64,000 bases of DNA from Algoriphagus sp. CAU 1675 (GTDB lineage Bacteria > Bacteroidota > Bacteroidia > Cytophagales > Cyclobacteriaceae): positions 62,001-126,000 of the forward strand of contig NZ_JARHUI010000005.1 of the NCBI RefSeq assembly GCF_029222925.1. The letters run 5' to 3'. The position numbers were made by a program, and so were the translations under genes. Of the stretch, positions 21,479 through 33,625 are shown in pieces. Numbering within the stretch: the stretch's first letter is position 1; every line of letters begins with the position of its first letter. The notes below the pieces were generated by a model. The model worked only from the letters and a program-made list of their open reading frames with translations. It did not search any database and was not told the DNA's origin.

Positions 21479-21499
21479 TATTCAGATTTTCAGGTTCTA

Positions 21500-21805
21500 T
21501 CAAACCTTGATTTCTACATCAACTCCACTTGGAAGTTCGATTTTCATCAAAGCATCCACAGTCTTGGAAGAGTTAGAATAGATATCAACTAAGCGCTTGT
21601 AAGTACAAAGCTGATACTGGTCTCTAGCTTTCTTGTTTACGTGTGGGGATTTCAACACAGTAAACTTTTCTTTCTTAGTTGGCAATGGAATTGGTCCCAC
21701 TACTACTGCACCAGTAGCCTTTACAGCTTTCACGATCTTCTCTGATGACTTATCCACCAGACTGTGATCGTATGATTTTAGTTTTATTCTAATTTTCTGA
21801 TTCAT
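21500..21805 (-). CDS. rpsJ: 30S ribosomal protein S10
   Basis: Head protein that also acts as NusE in antitermination. The 101 residues begin [20 protein letters not shown] and contain the signature [20 protein letters not shown]. It lies 12 bases after fusA, as the last gene of the str unit. In most bacteria it opens the S10 operon instead. Confidence 0.98.
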   Translation of the reverse strand: MNQKIRIKLKSYDHSLVDKSSEKIVKAVKATGAVVVGPIPLPTKKEKFTVLKSPHVNKKARDQYQLCTYKRLVDIYSNSSKTVDALMKIELPSGVDVEIKV

Positions 21806-21817
21806 CGCAAATATTGA

Positions 21818-23938
21818 TTAGTCTTTCTGACCTTTTACGTTAGCAATAACTCCCTCTGCTATGTTATTAGGTACTGGCTCATAGTGAGAGAATGTCAAAG
21901 ATGCTGTTGCTCTACCGGAGGAGATGGTTCTCAAATCGGTAATGTAACCAAACAACTCAGACAATGGCACAGCAGCTTTGATTACAGAAGAAGTACCTTT
22001 GGTATCCATCCCTTTCATCAAACCTCTTCTTCTGTTTAAGTCACCAGTGATAGGACCAGTGTACTCATCAGGAGTCACCACGTCTACAGACATGATAGGC
22101 TCAAGCAATTGCGGCTTACACTTTTTAGCAGCTTCTTTGAAACCAATTCTAGCAGCCAATTCGAAGGAAAGAGCATCTGAATCGACATCGTGGAAGGATC
22201 CGTGGAACAATCTAACTTTCATTGACTCGATAGGATATCCAGCCAAAGGACCGTTTTTCATTGCTTCAGCAAAACCTTTCTGGATAGATGGGATAAATTC
22301 TTTTGGAATAACACCACCTACGATACCATTCACAAATTCCAAACCTGGCTTAATTTCCCCAGTTTCTGGATCGGGATCTTTAGGACCCAATTCAAATACG
22401 ATATCAGCAAATTTACCTTTTCCACCAGTTTGCTTTTTGTAAACCTCTTTGTGCTCAACAGAACCATACAATGCTTCTTTGTAAGCAACCTGAGGAGCGC
22501 CCTGGTTGATTTCTACTTTGAACTCACGCTTCAATCGGTCGATAATGATATCCAGGTGAAGTTCCCCCATTCCTCTCAAGATAGTCTGACCAGTTTCGTG
22601 ATCTGTATTTACCTGAAGAGTTGGATCTTCTTCTACCAATTTAGCGATAGCCATACCCAATTTATCAACGTCAGCTTGAGTCTTAGGCTCAATTGCATAA
22701 CCAATAACTGGCTCAGGGAAGATCATGGATTCCAGAACAATCTTACGATTTTCAGCACAAAGGGTATCCCCTGTTTTGATATCCTTAAATCCTACAACTG
22801 CACCAATATCACCAGCTCTCAAAGCATCAATTTGATTTTGCTTGTTAGCGTGCATCTGGAACACTCTGGAGATACGCTCCTTGTTACCAGAACGGCTGTT
22901 GAAGATGTAAGAACCAGACTCTAAAATTCCGGAGTAGGCTCTTACGAAGCAAAGTCTACCTACGAATGGGTCGGTAGCGATTTTAAATGCCAAACCTGCA
23001 AATGGCTCTTTTTCACTAGGAGTGATTACAACTTCTTTTTCCTCATCATTCAAATCATGAGCAATCAAGTCATCTTTATCCAATGGAGAAGGAAGCAATT
23101 CCATCACCAAGTCAAGCATGGTTTGAACACCTTTGTTTTTGAAAGAAGAACCACATACCATTGGAACAATTTTCATGTCGATGGTAGCTTTTCTCAACGC
23201 TGTGAGGATTTCTTCTTCAGTAATGGAATCTGGATCATCAAAGAATTTCTCCATCAGAGACTCGTCATACTCAGCGACAGCTTCAAGCAAATGCTCTCTC
23301 CACTGCGCTACTTCATCCTGCAAGTCTTCAGGGATAGGAACAACCTCATAGGTCATTCCCATGTCTTCTTCGTTCCAAACGATCCCTCTGTTATTGATCA
23401 AGTCAACAACACCTTTGAATTTGTCTTCTGAACCGATAGGGATTTGCAAAGGCACAGCGTAGCTACCCAGCATTTCTTTCACCTGCTTACAAACCTCAAG
23501 GAAGTTTGCACCTGCACGGTCCATTTTGTTTACGAAACCAATTCTAGCTACTTTATAGTTGTCAGCTAATCTCCAGTTGGTTTCAGACTGAGGTTCTACC
23601 CCATCTACTGCACTGAACAAGAATACCAATCCATCGAGAACACGAAGAGATCTGTTTACTTCCACAGTAAAGTCAACGTGACCGGGAGTATCGATGATGT
23701 TAATTTGGTACTTGTTATCTCTATAATTCCAGAAAACAGTAGTAGCAGCAGAAGTAATAGTGATACCTCTTTCTTGCTCCTGAGCCATCCAGTCCATGGT
23801 AGCAGCACCATCGTGAACCTCACCTATTTTGTGAGAAACACCTGAATAAAAAAGAATACGCTCAGTAGTGGTAGTTTTACCAGCATCAATATGGGCAGCG
23901 ATACCGATATTTCTGGTGAATTTTAAATCTCTTGCCAT
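21818..23938 (-). CDS. fusA: Elongation factor G
   Basis: GTPase that drives ribosomal translocation and, with Frr, recycling. The 706-residue protein has the five usual domains. The P-loop AHIDAGKT is at 15-22, followed by switch [10 protein letters not shown] and the base-recognition motif NKMDRAGAN. The ending ([22 protein letters not shown]) is canonical for bacterial EF-G. It starts 5 bases after rpsG. Confidence 0.98.
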   Translation of the reverse strand: MARDLKFTRNIGIAAHIDAGKTTTTERILFYSGVSHKIGEVHDGAATMDWMAQEQERGITITSAATTVFWNYRDNKYQINIIDTPGHVDFTVEVNRSLRVLDGLVFLFSAVDGVEPQSETNWRLADNYKVARIGFVNKMDRAGANFLEVCKQVKEMLGSYAVPLQIPIGSEDKFKGVVDLINNRGIVWNEEDMGMTYEVVPIPEDLQDEVAQWREHLLEAVAEYDESLMEKFFDDPDSITEEEILTALRKATIDMKIVPMVCGSSFKNKGVQTMLDLVMELLPSPLDKDDLIAHDLNDEEKEVVITPSEKEPFAGLAFKIATDPFVGRLCFVRAYSGILESGSYIFNSRSGNKERISRVFQMHANKQNQIDALRAGDIGAVVGFKDIKTGDTLCAENRKIVLESMIFPEPVIGYAIEPKTQADVDKLGMAIAKLVEEDPTLQVNTDHETGQTILRGMGELHLDIIIDRLKREFKVEINQGAPQVAYKEALYGSVEHKEVYKKQTGGKGKFADIVFELGPKDPDPETGEIKPGLEFVNGIVGGVIPKEFIPSIQKGFAEAMKNGPLAGYPIESMKVRLFHGSFHDVDSDALSFELAARIGFKEAAKKCKPQLLEPIMSVDVVTPDEYTGPITGDLNRRRGLMKGMDTKGTSSVIKAAVPLSELFGYITDLRTISSGRATASLTFSHYEPVPNNIAEGVIANVKGQKD

Positions 23939-23943
23939 CCTAA

Positions 23944-24411
23944 TTAAAATCTAAAGTGTGAGAATGCCTTGTTAGCTTCTGCCATTCTGTGGGTATCATC
24001 TTTTTTCTTCACAGCTGCTCCTTCTCCTTTGGAAGCTGCGATGATTTCACCAGCAAGTCTGTCCATCATGGTCTTCTCACCTCTTTTACGAGCATAGGTG
24101 ATCATCCACTTGATTCCAAGGGCCATCTTTCTCTCTGGTCTGACTTCCATTGGAACTTGGAATGTAGCACCACCAACTCTACGACTCTTCACCTCTACGG
24201 ATGGAGCAATATTGTTAAGCGCTTTTTTCCAAACCTCAAGACCATTCTCACCCACCTTAGATTCTACTTTTTCTATCGCATCGTAGAAAATGGTGTAAGC
24301 AATACTCTTCTTCCCGTCGTACATCAGACTGTTTACAAACTTAGTCACCAAGGTATCGTTGAACTTGGGATCAGGAAGAATATATCTCTTCTTTGGTTTC
24401 GCTTTTCTCAT
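23944..24411 (-). CDS. rpsG: 30S ribosomal protein S7
   Basis: Primary head-assembly protein, 155 residues. N-terminal signature [23 protein letters not shown] and the basic segment [19 protein letters not shown] are present. It lies 20 bases after rpsL. Confidence 0.98.
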   Translation of the reverse strand: MRKAKPKKRYILPDPKFNDTLVTKFVNSLMYDGKKSIAYTIFYDAIEKVESKVGENGLEVWKKALNNIAPSVEVKSRRVGGATFQVPMEVRPERKMALGIKWMITYARKRGEKTMMDRLAGEIIAASKGEGAAVKKKDDTHRMAEANKAFSHFRF

Positions 24412-24431
24412 TTCTTCTTAAATGTTTTTGA

Positions 24432-24821
24432 TTACTTTTTGGCTGCAGCAGCCTTCGGTCTTTTAGCACCGTACTTGGAGCGACCTTGTTTTCTGTCTTT
24501 CACTCCGGCAGTATCCAATGCACCTCGGATGATGTGATATCTTACACCTGGCAAGTCCTTCACACGACCACCTCTGATCAATACGATAGAGTGTTCCTGC
24601 AAATTGTGACCTTCACCCGGAATGTAAGCATTCACTTCTTTTCCATTTGTCAATCTCACCCTGGCCACTTTTCTCATCGCTGAGTTTGGCTTTTTAGGGG
24701 TCGTAGTGTACACTCTGGTACAAACCCCTCTTCGCTGAGGACAAGCGTCCAAAGCTCTTGATTTAGATTTGGTTTCCAGTGTGGTTCTACCTTTTCTTAC
24801 TAACTGTTGAATAGTAGGCAT
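24432..24821 (-). CDS. rpsL: 30S ribosomal protein S12
   Basis: Decoding-centre protein. The start chosen is the ATG at 24819-24821, giving 129 residues beginning [12 protein letters not shown] as in the family. An upstream in-frame non-ATG start would add 20 unconserved residues and reach into the promoter region. The streptomycin-target loops are wild type ([10 protein letters not shown] and [12 protein letters not shown]). It is the first gene of the str unit rpsL-rpsG-fusA-rpsJ; tuf is not part of it. Confidence 0.97.
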   Translation of the reverse strand: MPTIQQLVRKGRTTLETKSKSRALDACPQRRGVCTRVYTTTPKKPNSAMRKVARVRLTNGKEVNAYIPGEGHNLQEHSIVLIRGGRVKDLPGVRYHIIRGALDTAGVKDRKQGRSKYGAKRPKAAAAKK

Positions 24822-24829
24822 TAACTGAT

Positions 24830-24862
24830 AAAATTTAGTTTTCCCGTAAACTGTTAAATTTT
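24830..24862 (-). promoter_or_regulatory. Nested hairpin in the rpsL leader
   Basis: AAAATTT/AAATTTT (7 pairs) encloses AGTTT/AAACT (5 pairs). The structure spans almost the whole predicted 5' leader between the start site (near 24864) and the rpsL ATG at 24821. Confidence 0.5.
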
Positions 24863-24868
24863 GGACTG

Positions 24869-24899
24869 CAAAGGTAAACAAAGTAATAAGACGAACAAA
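24869..24899 (-). promoter_or_regulatory. Bacteroidota promoter for the rpsL (str) unit
   Basis: Minus strand TTTG (24896-24899), 19 bases, TACCTTTG (24869-24876). Exact match to both consensus boxes with the preferred spacer, in the gap between the DUF3467 gene and rpsL. Confidence 0.85.
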
Positions 24900-24919
24900 A
24901 TTAAGCAGTTATATTTTTG

Positions 24920-25237
24920 TTAGGCTTCACCGGGAGTTCCGAAGCTAATTGGAAACTGAGGAGCTCCATCATTTTGGTTGATTTTTCCGAATGCCGCCTC
25001 ATACTTTTCAATATTATCCTTTAATGCAGCAAGTAGTCTTTTTGCATGATCAGGAGTCACAATAATCCGCGATTTCACCTTGGCCTTGGGTACACCAGGC
25101 ATTAAGCGGATAAAATCAATTACAAATTCAGAGTTGGAATGAGCGATCATCGCCAAGTTTGAATAAACTCCTTCCGCAACCTCTTCCGACAACTCCACAT
25201 TGATCTGTTGATTGGGTTTGTTTTTTCCGTCTTCCAT
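24920..25237 (-). CDS. DUF3467 family protein
   Basis: A 105-residue soluble protein of a family with no assigned function. It has a disordered N-terminus (NKPNQQIN), a beta-rich part (VELSEEVAEGVYSNLAMIAHS), then IDFIRLMPGVPKAKVKSRIIV and a helix (DHAKRLLAALKDNIEKYEAAFG), ending in a Pro/Gly tail. It has no signal or membrane span. It lies just after the rpoC terminator and before the rpsL promoter, so it belongs to neither unit by these signals unless transcription reads through from rpoC. From memory this neighbourhood recurs in Bacteroidota; that recollection needs a genome comparison. Confidence 0.85.
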   Translation of the reverse strand: MEDGKNKPNQQINVELSEEVAEGVYSNLAMIAHSNSEFVIDFIRLMPGVPKAKVKSRIIVTPDHAKRLLAALKDNIEKYEAAFGKINQNDGAPQFPISFGTPGEA

Positions 25238-25253
25238 TTTACATATAGATTAA

Positions 25254-25281
25254 AAAAGGCCTGTAGGGATACAGGCCTTTT
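25254..25281 (-). terminator. Terminator after rpoC
   Basis: Perfect 12-base-pair stem AAAAGGCCTGTA/TACAGGCCTTTT with a 4-base loop, followed on the minus strand by TTTTTTAATC. It lies 20 bases after the rpoC stop and only 16 bases before the DUF3467 start codon. Confidence 0.92.
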
Positions 25282-25301
25282 GGTTTTTATTTAACTCAAG
25301 A

Positions 25302-28300
25302 TTAGAGAATCGCTTCGCTAGACTTTTTACTTACTCTGTCCATGTTTTCAGAAAGCTTGTCGTATTCTTCTTGAGATCCAACGATCAGATTCTGGAATCT
25401 TCTCTGACCTGTACCGGCCGGGATCAAGTGTCCTACGATTACGTTTTCTTTCAATCCAAGCAATTCATCACGCTTACCTCGGATCGCTGCCTCAGAAAGT
25501 ACTTTGGTAGTTTCCTGGAAGGAAGCTGCTGAAATAAAGCTTTCAGTACCCAAAGATGCTGCTGTGATACCCTGAAGGGTTGGCTTAGAAACCGCAGTTT
25601 CTGCGTCTCTCACCTGAACAAGTTTCAGATCTTTTCGCTTCAGACTGGAGTTTTCATCTCTCAATCTTCTAGCTGAAATGATCATACCAGGCTTCAAAGT
25701 AGTGGAATCTCCTGCGTCCATGACAACTTTCTTATCCAGGATGTTGTCATTTTCCTCACGGAATGCCCACTTATCAACCACTTGTCCTTGCAAGAATCCA
25801 GTATCACCTGCATCCAGGATTTCAACTTTCTGCATCATTTGGCTGACAATCACCTCGATGTGCTTATCGTTGATCTTCACACCCTGAAGTCTATATACTT
25901 CCTGGATTTCATTCACCAAATACTCCTGAACAGCGGTTGGTCCCTTGATAGCAAGGATGTCGTTTGGAGTGATAGCTCCATCGGACAATGGCTCACCTGC
26001 ACGGATGAAGTCATTTTCCTGAACCAGGATATGCTTGGAAAGAGATACCATGTACTTTTTGATCACACCATCTTTAGACTCGATGATGATCTCTCTGTTA
26101 CCTCTCTTGATACCGCCATAGGATACTACACCATCAATTTCAGAAACAACAGCCGGGTTGGATGGGTTTCTGGCCTCGAACAATTCAGTTACCCTTGGAA
26201 GACCACCGGTAATATCTCTTGTCTTACCAACAGATCTTGGGATTTTAACAAGGATTTGTCCGGATTTCACTTTATCTCCAACTTCGACAGCCAAGTGAGC
26301 TCCTACTGGAATATTGTATGCCTTGGACTCTCCTCCGTAGTTTACAATAATTGCAGGGTTCTTGGTTCTATCCTTGGTTTCGATGATAACTTTTTCACGG
26401 AATCCTGTTTGATCATCCGCTACCTCTTTATATGTGATACCCTCAACTATAGATTCGAATACTACCTCACCGTCAAATTCGGAAAGGATCACAGCGTTGT
26501 ATGGATCCCAAGTACAAAGTGAATCGTTCTTGGCAATCTTCTGACCGTTTTTCACATTCAACAAAGCACCATATGGTACGTGGTTGGATACTAGGGTTTT
26601 TCCGGATTTTGGATCATTGATTTTGATTTCACCGGATCTTCCCATCACAACAGTTACTGGCTCACCTTCCTTATTGGTGGTCTCGATGAATCTCAATTCC
26701 TCTTCAAACTCAACAACACCTTCAAATTTCGCATTGATACTTGCCTCAACGGAAATGTTGGATGCAGTACCACCTACGTGGAACGTTCTCAAAGTAAGCT
26801 GGGTACCTGGTTCACCAATAGACTGAGCTGCGATTACACCTACAGACTCACCTGCTTGTACCATTTTACCGGTAGCCAGGTTACGTCCATAACATTTCGC
26901 ACATACACCTCTTCTGGTCTCACAGGTCAATACAGATCTGATTTCGATTTCTTCGATTGCTGATTCATCCACCTTCTTGGCAACTTCATCATCAATTTCA
27001 ACACCCGCTTCGATAATCAATTCATCAGTAATAGGATCATATACATCATGTACAGATACTCGGCCTAGGATTCTTTCAGAAAGTGGCTCAACTATTTCAT
27101 CGTTGTCTTTCAATGGTTGAACAACCAGGCCTCTCAAAGTACCACAATCCTCCTCGGTTACGATCATGTCCTGAGCTACGTCTACCAAACGACGAGTCAA
27201 GTATCCCGCATCGGCAGTTTTCAAAGCGGTATCTGCAAGACCTTTACGTGCACCGTGTGTAGAGATAAAGTACTCCAATACGTCTAGACCTTCTTTAAAG
27301 TTGGAAAGGATTGGGTTTTCGATGATCTCACCTACTGAACCTTGCAAGTTTTTCTGAGGCTTAGCCATCAGACCTCTCATACCACCCAACTGACGGATCT
27401 GCTCTCTAGAACCACGGGCTCCTGAGTGCATCATCATGTAGATCGCATTGAATCCTTGCTTATCCTCTTCCATCTTCTTCATCAAATTGTTAGTAAGATG
27501 AGAGTTGGTTCGAGTCCAGATATCGATTACTTGGTTGTATCGTTCGTTGTCCGTGATCAAACCCATTAGGTAGTTGTTCCAAACTTGGTCAACTTCCTCT
27601 TTGGCCTTCTCGATCATTGGTTCTTTTTCTTCCGGGATGATTACATCATTTAGCCCCATAGAAAGACCGCCTCTATAGGCCATCTGGAATCCAAGGTGCT
27701 TGATGTCATCCAAGAACTGAGCTGTTCGAGCGATACCACAAATCTTAACTACCTCAGCAATGATCTGCTGCAGTTTTTTCTTAGTCAAAAGCTCGTTTAC
27801 GTAACCAACTTCTTCAGGAACGAACTGGTTGAAGATCAATCGACCCGCAACTGTTTCAATGATCTGATTTTTGATCTCACCTTCCGGAGTCCTCACATTC
27901 ACCCTACACTTGATATGTGCATGCTGTGAGATTTGTCCTTCGTTAAGTGCAATAATAACTTCCTCTGTACTGTAGAAAGTCATTCCTTCTCCAGGAACTG
28001 GTTCTTCTGGAGTGGATTTTTTACCCTTGGTTACATAATAAAGTCCCAATACCATGTCTTGAGAAGGTACAGTAATCGGTGCACCGTTCGCTGGGTTTAG
28101 GATATTATGAGCAGAAAGCATCAAAGTAGAAGCTTCCAAGATTGCTTCATGACCAAGTGGAACGTGAACCGCCATCTGGTCACCGTCAAAGTCGGCGTTG
28201 AATGCGGTACAAACCAATGGGTGAAGCTGAATAGCTTTTCCTTCGATCAGTTTTGGCTGGAATGCCTGGATACCCAATCTGTGAAGAGTTGGGGCACGGT

Positions 28301-29612
28301 TTAGGAGAACAGGGTGTCCTTTCAAAACGTTTTCCAAAATATCCCAAACCACTGGATCCTTACGATCAACAATTTTCTTAGCAGACTTTACGGTCTTTAC
28401 AATGCCTCTTTCGATCAGTTTTCTGATGATAAATGGCTTGAAAAGCTCAGCCGCCATATTTTTAGGAAGACCACACTCGTGAAGCTTCAATTCTGGACCA
28501 ACTACGATTACAGATCGACCGGAATAATCCACACGCTTACCGAGCAAGTTTTGACGGAAACGGCCTTGCTTACCTTTCAACATATCAGAAAGAGACTTCA
28601 AAGCACGGTTACCATCAGATCTTACCGCATTTACTTTTCTGGAGTTGTCGAAAAGTGAATCTACAGCTTCCTGTAGCATACGCTTCTCGTTTCTCAAAAT
28701 CACCTCAGGAGCTTTGATATCGATCAATCTCTTCAGACGGTTATTTCTGATAATCACCCTTCTGTAGAGGTCATTCAAATCGGAAGTAGCGAAACGACCA
28801 CCATCCAAAGGAACCAATGGGCGCAATTCCGGTGGAATCACAGGAACCATGCGAACGACCATCCACTCAGGGCGGTTTTCGATACGGGTTCTTGCATCAC
28901 GGAACGCTTCTACAACTTTCAGTCGCTTCAAGGCTTCTGCTTTACGCTGCTGAGAAGTATCGGTTGCTGCTTGGTGACGAAGAGAATAAGAAAGATCATC
29001 CAAATCCAATCTTGCCAACAACATCTCCAATGCCTCTGCACCCATTTTGGCGATGAATTTATTAGGATCTTCATCATCCAACATGTGGTTTTCCTTAGGA
29101 AGCTTGTCCATGATATCCAGGTACTCGTCCTCAGTCAAGAAATCCAGATACTGAACTCCTTCCTCTGCTTTGATACCTGCCTGAACAACCACATAGCGCT
29201 CATAATACACGATCTGATCCAGCTTCTTGGTTGGAAGACCCAGAAGATAACCGATTTTGTTTGGAAGAGACTTAAAGTACCAAATATGTGCAACAGGTAC
29301 CACCAATTCGATGTGTCCCATACGCTCACGACGTACTTTTTTCTCAGTCACCTCAACCCCGCATCGGTCACAGATAATGCCTTTATATCTGATTCGCTTG
29401 TATTTTCCACAATGACATTCCCAATCCTTTACTGGACCAAAGATTCTCTCGCAGAACAACCCGCCCATTTCAGGCTTGTAGGTTCTGTAGTTGATGGTCT
29501 CTGGCTGGGTTACTTCACCATTGGAGCTATCCAGAATAGATTCTGGAGAAGCCAAGCTGATAGTAACTCGGGAAAAATCGTTGTTGAGTTTTTTATTTTT
29601 TCTAAACGACAT
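25302..29612 (-). CDS. rpoC: RNA polymerase beta' subunit
   Basis: Largest polymerase subunit. I place the start at the ATG 29610-29612 ([16 protein letters not shown]), giving 1,436 residues: the family begins with this [11 protein letters not shown] sequence, and the 13 extra residues from an upstream ATG at 29651 would span an intergenic hairpin. The zinc ribbon is C66, C68, C81, C84. The catalytic Mg loop NADFDGDQM is at 472-480 (Asp 474, 476, 478). The second zinc site is [11 protein letters not shown], near residue 875. It follows rpoB and ends before a strong terminator. Confidence 0.97.
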   Translation of the reverse strand: MSFRKNKKLNNDFSRVTISLASPESILDSSNGEVTQPETINYRTYKPEMGGLFCERIFGPVKDWECHCGKYKRIRYKGIICDRCGVEVTEKKVRRERMGHIELVVPVAHIWYFKSLPNKIGYLLGLPTKKLDQIVYYERYVVVQAGIKAEEGVQYLDFLTEDEYLDIMDKLPKENHMLDDEDPNKFIAKMGAEALEMLLARLDLDDLSYSLRHQAATDTSQQRKAEALKRLKVVEAFRDARTRIENRPEWMVVRMVPVIPPELRPLVPLDGGRFATSDLNDLYRRVIIRNNRLKRLIDIKAPEVILRNEKRMLQEAVDSLFDNSRKVNAVRSDGNRALKSLSDMLKGKQGRFRQNLLGKRVDYSGRSVIVVGPELKLHECGLPKNMAAELFKPFIIRKLIERGIVKTVKSAKKIVDRKDPVVWDILENVLKGHPVLLNRAPTLHRLGIQAFQPKLIEGKAIQLHPLVCTAFNADFDGDQMAVHVPLGHEAILEASTLMLSAHNILNPANGAPITVPSQDMVLGLYYVTKGKKSTPEEPVPGEGMTFYSTEEVIIALNEGQISQHAHIKCRVNVRTPEGEIKNQIIETVAGRLIFNQFVPEEVGYVNELLTKKKLQQIIAEVVKICGIARTAQFLDDIKHLGFQMAYRGGLSMGLNDVIIPEEKEPMIEKAKEEVDQVWNNYLMGLITDNERYNQVIDIWTRTNSHLTNNLMKKMEEDKQGFNAIYMMMHSGARGSREQIRQLGGMRGLMAKPQKNLQGSVGEIIENPILSNFKEGLDVLEYFISTHGARKGLADTALKTADAGYLTRRLVDVAQDMIVTEEDCGTLRGLVVQPLKDNDEIVEPLSERILGRVSVHDVYDPITDELIIEAGVEIDDEVAKKVDESAIEEIEIRSVLTCETRRGVCAKCYGRNLATGKMVQAGESVGVIAAQSIGEPGTQLTLRTFHVGGTASNISVEASINAKFEGVVEFEEELRFIETTNKEGEPVTVVMGRSGEIKINDPKSGKTLVSNHVPYGALLNVKNGQKIAKNDSLCTWDPYNAVILSEFDGEVVFESIVEGITYKEVADDQTGFREKVIIETKDRTKNPAIIVNYGGESKAYNIPVGAHLAVEVGDKVKSGQILVKIPRSVGKTRDITGGLPRVTELFEARNPSNPAVVSEIDGVVSYGGIKRGNREIIIESKDGVIKKYMVSLSKHILVQENDFIRAGEPLSDGAITPNDILAIKGPTAVQEYLVNEIQEVYRLQGVKINDKHIEVIVSQMMQKVEILDAGDTGFLQGQVVDKWAFREENDNILDKKVVMDAGDSTTLKPGMIISARRLRDENSSLKRKDLKLVQVRDAETAVSKPTLQGITAASLGTESFISAASFQETTKVLSEAAIRGKRDELLGLKENVIVGHLIPAGTGQRRFQNLIVGSQEEYDKLSENMDRVSKKSSEAIL

Positions 29613-29632
29613 AATGTTTTGAGATATGTTCA

Positions 29633-29648
29633 GGGCGGTTGCCCGCCC
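29633..29648 (-). promoter_or_regulatory. GC-rich tetraloop hairpin between rpoB and rpoC
   Basis: GGGCGG-GCAA-CCGCCC on the minus strand: 6 GC pairs closing a GNRA tetraloop, without a T-run. It stands in the 47-base rpoB-rpoC gap. It is more likely an RNA stability or processing element than a terminator. Confidence 0.5.
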
Positions 29649-29659
29649 CATGAGCCAAA

Positions 29660-32600
29660 TTAATCCAGGGTAATTTCAAGAGCCAAACCTCTCAACTCGT
29701 GAACCAATACATTGAATGATTCAGGGATGTTAGGCTTAGGAAGGTTTTCACCCTTCACGATCGCTTCATAAGCTTTCGCTCTACCGATTACGTCATCAGA
29801 CTTCACAGTCAGGATTTCTTGAAGTACGTGAGATGCACCGAACGCTTCCAGTGCCCACACTTCCATTTCTCCGAAACGCTGACCACCAAACTGTGCCTTA
29901 CCACCCAACGGCTGCTGAGTAATTAGTGAGTATGGACCGATAGAACGGGCGTGCATCTTATCATCAACCAAGTGCCCCAGTTTCAACATGTAGGCAATAC
30001 CCACAGTTACTGGCTGGTCAAATCTTACACCAGACAATCCATCATACAAGTAAGTACGGCCATATGGAGGTAGACCAGCTGCTTCCAACTCGGCAGAAAC
30101 TTCTTCCATGGATGCTCCATCGAAAATTGGAGTGGCATATTTCTTACCAAGCTTTTGTCCAGCCCAAGCTAATACAGTTTCGAAGATCTGTCCGATGTTC
30201 ATTCGAGAAGGTACACCCAGTGGGTTCAATACGATATCCATTGGAGTTCCATCTTCCAAGAACGGCATGTCTTCGTCTCTTACGATTCTTGCCACGATAC
30301 CTTTGTTACCGTGACGACCCGCCATCTTATCACCTACCTTCAGCTTACGCTTCTTAGCAATGTAAACTTTGGCAAGTTGAACGATTCCAGCTGGCAATTC
30401 ATCACCAACTTCAAGTGTGAATCTATCTCTTTTGAACAAGCCGCTGATTTCATTTCTGGAGTTGGTGTAGTTTTTAACCAACTGTACAATCAATGAATTG
30501 ATATGCTGATCATCAGTCCAGTCATCCAAAATGATGTCAGAAATCAAGTTAGCCTCTTCAGGAACATTGTAGTTAGACTCGTCTCTGTAAGGGTTTTTGG
30601 CCGGGAACAGGTTATTCTCGATATTCTTCTGGTTGAACTTCACTCCTTTGCTGATGATTTCATCACCAAACTTGTGCTTCACACCCTGAGAAGTTTTGCC
30701 ATCCAGCAAAGTCACCAACTTGTTGATCATTCTGGCACGGATTGCCAATAGATCTTTGGAATACTTAGCCTTCAGCTTTTCAACCTCAGCCTTGGCTTTG
30801 GCTCTGTTATCCTTATCCTTTTTAGGTCTTGAGAATAGCTTGGTTTCTATAACCACCCCATTTAGAGATGGAGAAGCTTTCAAAGAAGCATCTTTTACGT
30901 CACCGGCTTTATCACCAAAGATCGCTCTAAGGAGCTTTTCTTCAGGAGTAGGATCAGTTTCACCTTTTGGTGTGATCTTACCGATAATAATATCCCCTTC
31001 TTTAACTTCAGCACCAATACTGATGATACCGTTTTCGTCCAAGTGCTTTACAGCATCCTCGGAAACGTTCGGGATTTCAGAAGTCAGTTCTTCCTCACCA
31101 CGCTTAGTATCCCTAACCTCAAGCTGGAATTCTTCTACGTGGATAGAAGTAAAGATATCTTCTCTTACTACTCTTTCAGAAATTACAATCGCATCCTCGA
31201 AGTTATATCCCTGCCAAGGCATGTAAGCTACTCTAAGGTTTTTACCCAAGGCAAGCTCACCGTTGTTGGTAGAATAACCCTCAACCAATACCTGACCTTT
31301 TTCAACCTTCTCTCCTTTCAACACCAAAGGAGTCAGATTGATAGTTGTATCCTGGTTGGTTCTTCTGAATTTGATCAGATCATAAGTTTTGTATTCGTCA
31401 GTAAAGTTTACCAACAACTCATCATCAGTAAGGTCATATTTGATTATGATTTTCTTAGCATCAACATAATCAACCACACCATTTGCTTCAGCAATAATCA
31501 AGGATCTGGAATCTCTTGCAGCTTTACCTTCTAGGCCTGTGCCCACGATAGGGGCTTCAGCTTTCAACAAAGGCACAGCCTGACGTTGCATGTTGGATCC
31601 CATCAAGGCACGGTTCGCATCATCATGCTCCAAGAAAGGAATCAAAGAAGCAGCAACCGATACAATCTGGTTAGGAGCAACGTCCATATAACTGATTTCT
31701 GAAGGCTCCAATACAGGGAAATCACCTTCATATCTTGCTTTAACCCGGTCATTGACAAAAGCACCCTTTTCATCCAAAGGAGCGTTTGCCTGGGCAATAT
31801 TGTGGTTATCTTCTTCCTCTGCTGTTAGGAATACTATGTCCTCAGAATCCATTCCCACTTTCCCATCCTTCACTTTTCTATAAGGAGTTTCAAGGAATCC
31901 CATTGAATTCACTTTCGCATGAACACAAAGAGAGGAAATCAAACCAATGTTTGGACCTTCTGGAGTTTCAATGGTACATAGACGACCATAATGGGTATAG
32001 TGAACGTCACGTACTTCAAAACCTGCTCTTTCTCTAGAAAGACCACCTGGACCCAAAGCAGAAAGTCTTCTTTTGTGGGTCAACTCAGCCAATGGGTTGG
32101 TTTGATCCATGAACTGAGAAAGCTGGTTTGTACCAAAGAAGGAGTTGATCACAGAAGAAAGCGTACGGGCATTGATCAAATCGACTGGTTTGAAGTCTTC
32201 ATTGTCACGTACGTTCATTCGTTCACGGATGGTTCTGGCCATTCTAGCCAAACCTACTCCAAACTGGCTATATAGCTGTTCACCAACTGTACGAACTCGT
32301 CTGTTAGAAAGGTGATCGATATCATCGACAACAGCTTTAGAATTGATCAAACCGATTAGGTACTTCACAATGGAGATGATATCCTCCTTAGTCAAGACAA
32401 TCTTCTCGGCCTCAATATCCAATCCAAGTTTTTTGTTGATTCTATAGCGTCCAACTTCACCCAAATCATAACGTTTATCGGAGAAGAACAAACTATGAAT
32501 TACCTCACGAGCAGTAGCTTCATCAGGTGCCTCAGTATTTCTCAACTGACGGTAGATCACCTCAACAGCTTCTTTTTCGGAGTTTGAATTATCTTTTTGA

Positions 32601-33535
32601 AGGGTATTATAGATAATGGAATAATCGGCAATATTCACATCTTCTCTATGGAGAATAATGCTCTTAGAACCAGAATCCAAGATCATTTCAATATCCTCAT
32701 CGGTCAAAACGGTATCACGTTCAAGCAATACTTCGTTTCGGTCAATTGACACTACTTCACCGGTATCCTCGTCAACGAAGTCTTCTACCCAGGTTCTTAA
32801 AACCCTTGCAGCCAACTTCCTACCTGCAGCTTTCTTAAGAGCGGTTTTGGTAGCGGATACTTCCTCGGAAAGACCGAACAAGTCCAGGATATCTTTGTCA
32901 GAACCATAACCAATCGCCCTCAAAAGGGTAGTAACAGGGAATTTTTTCTTTCGGTCAATATAGGCATACATGACATTGTTGATGTCAGTAGCAAATTCGA
33001 TCCAAGACCCTTTGAAAGGAATAATCCTAGCTGAATAAAGCTTGGTACCGTTAGTGTGCTTACTTTGAGCAAAAAATACGCCTGGTGACCTGTGCAACTG
33101 GGATACAATGACACGCTCGGCACCATTGATCACAAAGGAACCCTTTTCAGTCATGTAGGGCAAATTACCCAAGAAGACTTCTTGTTCTATGGTTTCAAAA
33201 TCCTCATTGTCCTCATCATGACAAAGCAATCTCAATTTTGCTTTTAAAGGAACGGAGTAGGTCAAACCACGATCGATACATTCGCCCACACTATATTTTG
33301 GAGGGTCTACTGCATAATCGATGAACTCCAAAGTGAAATTTTCTCTGGAATCGGAGATCGGAAAATTCTCAGAAAACACTTTGAATAATCCGTCTGCCCG
33401 GCGCTTCTCAGCAGGAGTATCCAACTGGAAAAAGTCTTTGAAAGACTGCAGCTGAATATCGAGAAAATCCGGATAGTCTTTGACCACCTTAATGGAGGAG
33501 AAACTTTTCCTTACGGTTTGATTCTTGATAGCCAA
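29660..33535 (-). CDS. rpoB: RNA polymerase beta subunit, TTG start
   Basis: Catalytic-core polymerase subunit of 1,291 residues. Conserved parts are readable, including the N-terminal [24 protein letters not shown] and the C-terminal [10 protein letters not shown] and [16 protein letters not shown]. The rifampicin pocket is wild type ([26 protein letters not shown] in parts, with D, H and S at the resistance positions). The only start that yields the conserved N-terminus is TTG at 33533-33535; an in-frame TAA lies 15 bases upstream and no ATG occurs between. Confidence 0.96.
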   Translation of the reverse strand: MAIKNQTVRKSFSSIKVVKDYPDFLDIQLQSFKDFFQLDTPAEKRRADGLFKVFSENFPISDSRENFTLEFIDYAVDPPKYSVGECIDRGLTYSVPLKAKLRLLCHDEDNEDFETIEQEVFLGNLPYMTEKGSFVINGAERVIVSQLHRSPGVFFAQSKHTNGTKLYSARIIPFKGSWIEFATDINNVMYAYIDRKKKFPVTTLLRAIGYGSDKDILDLFGLSEEVSATKTALKKAAGRKLAARVLRTWVEDFVDEDTGEVVSIDRNEVLLERDTVLTDEDIEMILDSGSKSIILHREDVNIADYSIIYNTLQKDNSNSEKEAVEVIYRQLRNTEAPDEATAREVIHSLFFSDKRYDLGEVGRYRINKKLGLDIEAEKIVLTKEDIISIVKYLIGLINSKAVVDDIDHLSNRRVRTVGEQLYSQFGVGLARMARTIRERMNVRDNEDFKPVDLINARTLSSVINSFFGTNQLSQFMDQTNPLAELTHKRRLSALGPGGLSRERAGFEVRDVHYTHYGRLCTIETPEGPNIGLISSLCVHAKVNSMGFLETPYRKVKDGKVGMDSEDIVFLTAEEEDNHNIAQANAPLDEKGAFVNDRVKARYEGDFPVLEPSEISYMDVAPNQIVSVAASLIPFLEHDDANRALMGSNMQRQAVPLLKAEAPIVGTGLEGKAARDSRSLIIAEANGVVDYVDAKKIIIKYDLTDDELLVNFTDEYKTYDLIKFRRTNQDTTINLTPLVLKGEKVEKGQVLVEGYSTNNGELALGKNLRVAYMPWQGYNFEDAIVISERVVREDIFTSIHVEEFQLEVRDTKRGEEELTSEIPNVSEDAVKHLDENGIISIGAEVKEGDIIIGKITPKGETDPTPEEKLLRAIFGDKAGDVKDASLKASPSLNGVVIETKLFSRPKKDKDNRAKAKAEVEKLKAKYSKDLLAIRARMINKLVTLLDGKTSQGVKHKFGDEIISKGVKFNQKNIENNLFPAKNPYRDESNYNVPEEANLISDIILDDWTDDQHINSLIVQLVKNYTNSRNEISGLFKRDRFTLEVGDELPAGIVQLAKVYIAKKRKLKVGDKMAGRHGNKGIVARIVRDEDMPFLEDGTPMDIVLNPLGVPSRMNIGQIFETVLAWAGQKLGKKYATPIFDGASMEEVSAELEAAGLPPYGRTYLYDGLSGVRFDQPVTVGIAYMLKLGHLVDDKMHARSIGPYSLITQQPLGGKAQFGGQRFGEMEVWALEAFGASHVLQEILTVKSDDVIGRAKAYEAIVKGENLPKPNIPESFNVLVHELRGLALEITLD

Positions 33536-33625
33536 GGTAGTGTATGTTTATAGTGATATTGAATAACGAAATGCGACAAATTTCGCTTAGAATAATGCAA
33601 TTTTTTACCTGAGCATAAACAGGAA

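Noticed and set aside
28971..29663. Open frame of 230 codons on the plus strand opposite the rpoC 5' end
   Set aside because: Antisense to conserved RpoC sequence; product resembles no family and has no start-region signals.
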